Positions 61,333 to 64,000 of a stretch of 64,000 nt of DNA are shown here, piece after piece (within the stretch, counting starts at the first letter, position 1; each line of letters begins with the position of its first letter). The position numbers were made by a program, and so were the translations under genes. This DNA comes from Strongylocentrotus droebachiensis (lineage: Eukaryota; Echinodermata; Echinoidea; Camarodonta; Strongylocentrotidae), in contig JAVYIG010002090.1 of NCBI GenBank assembly GCA_035222895.1, positions 186,001 through 250,000 of the forward strand. Reading direction: 5' to 3'. Below the pieces are notes generated by a model. It was given only the letters and a program-made list of their open reading frames with translations. It was not told the DNA's origin and did no database searches.

Positions 61333-62428
61333 CTAGATGGAATTTTGACTGCGCGCAGTCGAAAATGATGCCTCCGCCATACAGCAATTAAAATAACGAG
61401 CTGAAGACATGGAATTTCACAAGTTGACCTCTGTGACCCTTGACCTACGTGCTCCAAAATCTAAACAGATCGTCTTCCTATGGTGATACATACTATCATT
61501 AAGTTTGAAGTGAAAATTCTCCAGTGGTTCTTGAGATATCGCGATAACGATCTCAATGTATGGAATTTCATAAGTTGACCTCTGTGACCCTTGACCTTTG
61601 ACCTACGTGCTCCAAAATCTAATCAGATTGTCTTCCTATGGTGATACACACTATCATTAAGTTTGAAGTTTAAATCTCCAGTGGTTCTTGAGATATTATG
61701 ATAACAATCTCAATGTATGGAATTTCATAAGTTGACCTCTGTGACCCTTGACCTTTGACCTACGTGCTCCAAAATCTAATCAGATCGTCTTCCTATGGTG
61801 ATACATACTATCCTTAAGTTTGAAGTTTTTACATCTCCAGTGGTTCTTGAGATATCATGATAACAATCTCAATGTATGGAATTTCATAAGTTGACCTCTA
61901 TGACCCTTGACCTTTGACCTACGTGCTCCAAAATGTAATCAGATTGTTTTCCTATAGTGATACACACTATCACTAAGTTTGAAGTTTAAATCTCCAGTGG
62001 TTCTTGAGATATCATGATAACAATCTCAATGTATGGAATTTCATAAGTTGACCTCTGTGACCCTTGACCTTTGACATACGTGCTCCAAAATCTAATCAGA
62101 TCGTCTTCCTATGGTGATACATACTATCCTTAAGTTTGAAGTTTAAATCTCAAATGGTTCTTGAGATATCGCGCTAACAAACTCAATACAAGGAATTTCA
62201 TAAGTTGACCTCTGTGACCTGTGACCTTTGACCTACGTACTCCAAAATCTAATCAGATCGTCTTCCTATGGTGATAAATACTATTCCCGAGTCTTAAGTT
62301 TAAATCTTAAATGGTTCTTGAGATATTGTGATAACGGTCAAACGGGACGGACGTACGGACGGACGTACGGACGGACAACCCGAAAACATGATGCCTCCGG
62401 CACCACCTTCGGTGGCGGAGGCATAATA
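61333..62428 (+). mobile_element. Element carrying six 157-bp tandem units
   Basis: The left part holds AATGATGCCTCCGCCA and the right end TGGCGGAGGCATAAT, an inverted pair. Between them are about six units (61408-62335) with GGAATTTCATAAGTTGACCT, CTCCAAAATCTAATCAGAT and GTTCTTGAGATATC. The right part has GGACGGACGTACGG repeats and a GC-rich hairpin (CCTCCGGCACCACCTTCGGT...). No coding capacity. It appears as an insertion between copies of a direct repeat. Confidence 0.8.
61592..62234 (-). promoter_or_regulatory. Array of DR1 nuclear-receptor half-site pairs
   Basis: TGACCTTTGACCT (reverse complement AGGTCAAAGGTCA, the DR1 consensus) is found at 61592-61604, 61749-61761, 61908-61920 and 62222-62234, plus one with a single change at 62065-62077. 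Additional TGACCT half-sites precede each. Spacing is 157-159 bases. Motif match is exact; binding or function is inference. Confidence 0.45.
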
Positions 62429-62429
62429 A

Positions 62430-62678
62430 AAACTCAAATGAAAGGCAAGTTCATAATTGCAACACATATTACTTGGACTTATTCTACTAAGGTGTAATAA
62501 ATACCCACATATATATCACCCTAGTTCCTCTAAATATCTAAAATGTCATATATAGTGTGTATGTAAACATGACTAAAATGAAAGGCAAGTTAAAAATATA
62601 TAAACATGTACAATAAAAACTAAGGCACTGAGTTGCAGCACAGAAATGTTCTAAAACATTGTATAAACATGTACAATG
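62430..62678 (+). repeat. Direct repeat flanking the 157-bp array, right copy
   Basis: Partner of 61045-61332. It lacks about 20 bases around the CAGCACGTTAAAAAGAAAC segment. Confidence 0.85.
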
Positions 62679-62699
62679 AAGTTCAAGTCAAAGAGGTTG

Positions 62700-63053
62700 T
62701 ATGTGAGTTCGAAGAGGAGCAGAAAAGACAAGCCTTGCTGCTCATTTTTGGAGTCTCTGAAGGCGATCAAGGTCCCTCTGGCTGAGAACACTGAAGACCC
62801 ACCCCTTTCTATACTCAAACTGTTTACATGATTTTGATAGACCCTCTGTGTCAAACAATCTCCCCTGTATCGATCGGTATCACTACCCCCCCCCCCCCCC
62901 CACCCCATGATTCGATGTGTAACCTCGTCTATGCCATGTTCCATCGTAGGGCACTGCCACGTCCACATAATCATTTTCCCTGATGGTCAGATCCTTGTCC
63001 ATGGCCCTTTGACGTAGGCATGCTGCCACCTTCTTCTTCTGATCCTTACTGGT
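62700..63053 (-). pseudogene. Mutator-like transposase exon B, decayed
   Basis: The acceptor TTTTTTGCAG ends at 63054, and the frame opens TSKDQKKKVAACLRQRAMDK, then NDYVDVAVPYDGTWHRRGYT, SNHGVG. The D-x-A-V-x-x-D-G-T-W-x-x-R-G block is characteristic of the catalytic domain of animal Mutator-like transposases. A 16-base C run (62886-62902) breaks the frame. Beyond it, in other frames, VIPIDTGEIV and DTEGLSKSCKQFEYRKGW still follow the family pattern. At least two frame breaks make it a pseudogene, unless the C run is an assembly artefact. Confidence 0.7.
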
Positions 63054-63304
63054 CTGCAAAAAAAAAAGAGTTTGTAATAAATAACAAGTAAATTTCAAGT
63101 TCCCTCAGGCCCCTTACTTATTAGACCCTATTACAAATATTTAGATTTGATTAATTTTCATCCCTTGATTTGACAAGAAGGGATATTGATGTTCATGTAT
63201 TATACTGTCTATCGACCATAACTAAGAAATAAAAAATATGTTTGGATTAAATGTACGTACAGCTAAGATAATGTAATGAAGAAAACACAAGGCTGGTGAC
63301 TAAC

Positions 63305-63594
63305 CTCTTGGGATAAGGAAGATAAAGTGGCTATGTGCCTGTTGTAGCTAGGGGCTTTGACTAGTGGGGCTGTTCCGAGGATGGTCAGCAAGTCGCACAA
63401 GCTATCCCATGCCAAACCAACCTCCGTTGCAGCCAGAGTAGCTCTGCGGTTTATTTCTGCAGACTTTCCACGTCCTTCGCATTCATTTTCTGATGAAGAG
63501 AATGTCCTCTCCTTCTTGCAAATGAAGCAACCAAGGACCATGGCGCAGTTCAACCCATTCCTCTTTGACAAATTCTCCAGAAGAATGAGATGCC
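63305..63594 (-). pseudogene. Mutator-like transposase exon A
   Basis: The acceptor TTTTACAG ends at 63595, and the donor is GAGGTTAG after 63305. It reads HLILLENLSKRNGLNCAMV, LGCFICKKERTFSSS, then EINRRATLAATEVGLAWDSL, CDLLTILGTAPLVKAPSYNR. The NRR...A..EVG...L......G..P.V...Y pattern occurs just before the catalytic domain in Mutator-like transposases. It ends in phase 0, matching the phase 0 start of exon B at 63053. Upstream exons are not recognisable and may lie beyond the window. Confidence 0.68.
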
Positions 63595-64000
63595 CTGTAA
63601 AAGATATCCAAAACACTTTATGGAACAGGGAAAATATTTTGAAAAGCACAATCCCCAAATAATAACAAAGTGCTAGTTATGACATACATGTAGTATATTA
63701 CACAAATACACATTTTCACATTTTCACAGATTTCACGACAATTCCGATGCCCCCACTTCGATTCACCATAGAGTAAAGGAGGGGTTTTTCGGCCACTTAA
63801 GACAAAATCCTAGTTTTTGGACTTTTTACCTCCTATTTATTATCATTTCTTGTTCAAATCATGAAGCAAATACTATTATTATTTAAACAAAGAAAGAATC
63901 CCAGAAAAAAAATCATGAATTGCCATGACAACATTCATTTCCATTTTCACTGTTTCGGAGGTAGTTTTCGGCCTAGCGAGGCAGTTTTCGGCCGCATGTA
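63595..64000. other. Window end, nothing recognised
   Basis: No gene or repeat is supported. Two TTTTCGGCC phrases near 63788 and 63965 were noted only. Confidence 0.4.

Overview
This is animal nuclear DNA. It has spliced coding exons with GT-AG introns, long introns, and a very dense, nested load of transposable elements. The mix of CR1/L2-group LINEs, a Tx1/L1-like LINE with CCHC knuckles, an RTE tail, a GIY-YIG Penelope-like element, hAT and Mutator-type DNA transposons and many foldback MITEs suits a marine invertebrate. An echinoderm is my best guess, from general character only; no species-diagnostic gene is present.

Only one apparently intact host gene is visible: a six-coding-exon monocarboxylate-transporter-like (SLC16, major facilitator) gene on the + strand, 27577-47665. 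All splice phases agree and predict 567 residues. Its 13.5-kb first intron holds a 7-kb CR1-group LINE that was itself broken by a 2.1-kb hAT element, then a 3 x 552-bp tandem array just before exon 2. Later introns carry a palindromic foldback array, a TTAA MITE and a mini-MITE. Directly upstream of the start codon lie two head-to-tail 443-bp TA-flanked MITEs, each with a perfect CRE and a CACGTG E-box.

Layout. 1-6900: two copies of a segmental repeat, the second carrying a 456-bp MITE whose empty site is preserved in the first. 7379-10883: two hAT-type elements carrying a captured C2H2 zinc-finger fragment, and a foldback element between 330-bp direct repeats. 11400-21189: a Tx1/L1-like LINE split by a CR1-group LINE with open ORF1 (298 aa) and ORF2 (998 aa). 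21190-26570: mostly unassigned sequence with repeats and an RTE tail. 27577-47665: the transporter gene. 48660-53744: a near-perfect 2-kb-arm palindrome made of two Penelope-like copies, with a hammerhead-like motif in each arm. 54-58 kb: tandemly duplicated non-coding DNA. 58.6-62.4 kb: microsatellites, a foldback element, a 22-bp minisatellite and a 157-bp array carrying nuclear-receptor DR1 sites. 62.7-63.6 kb: exons of a decayed Mutator-like transposase on the - strand.

The transposons do not form a pathway with the host gene, but several have placed regulatory-looking motifs (CRE/E-box, RFX X-box) beside it. All family names come from motif recognition by eye; no database search was run.
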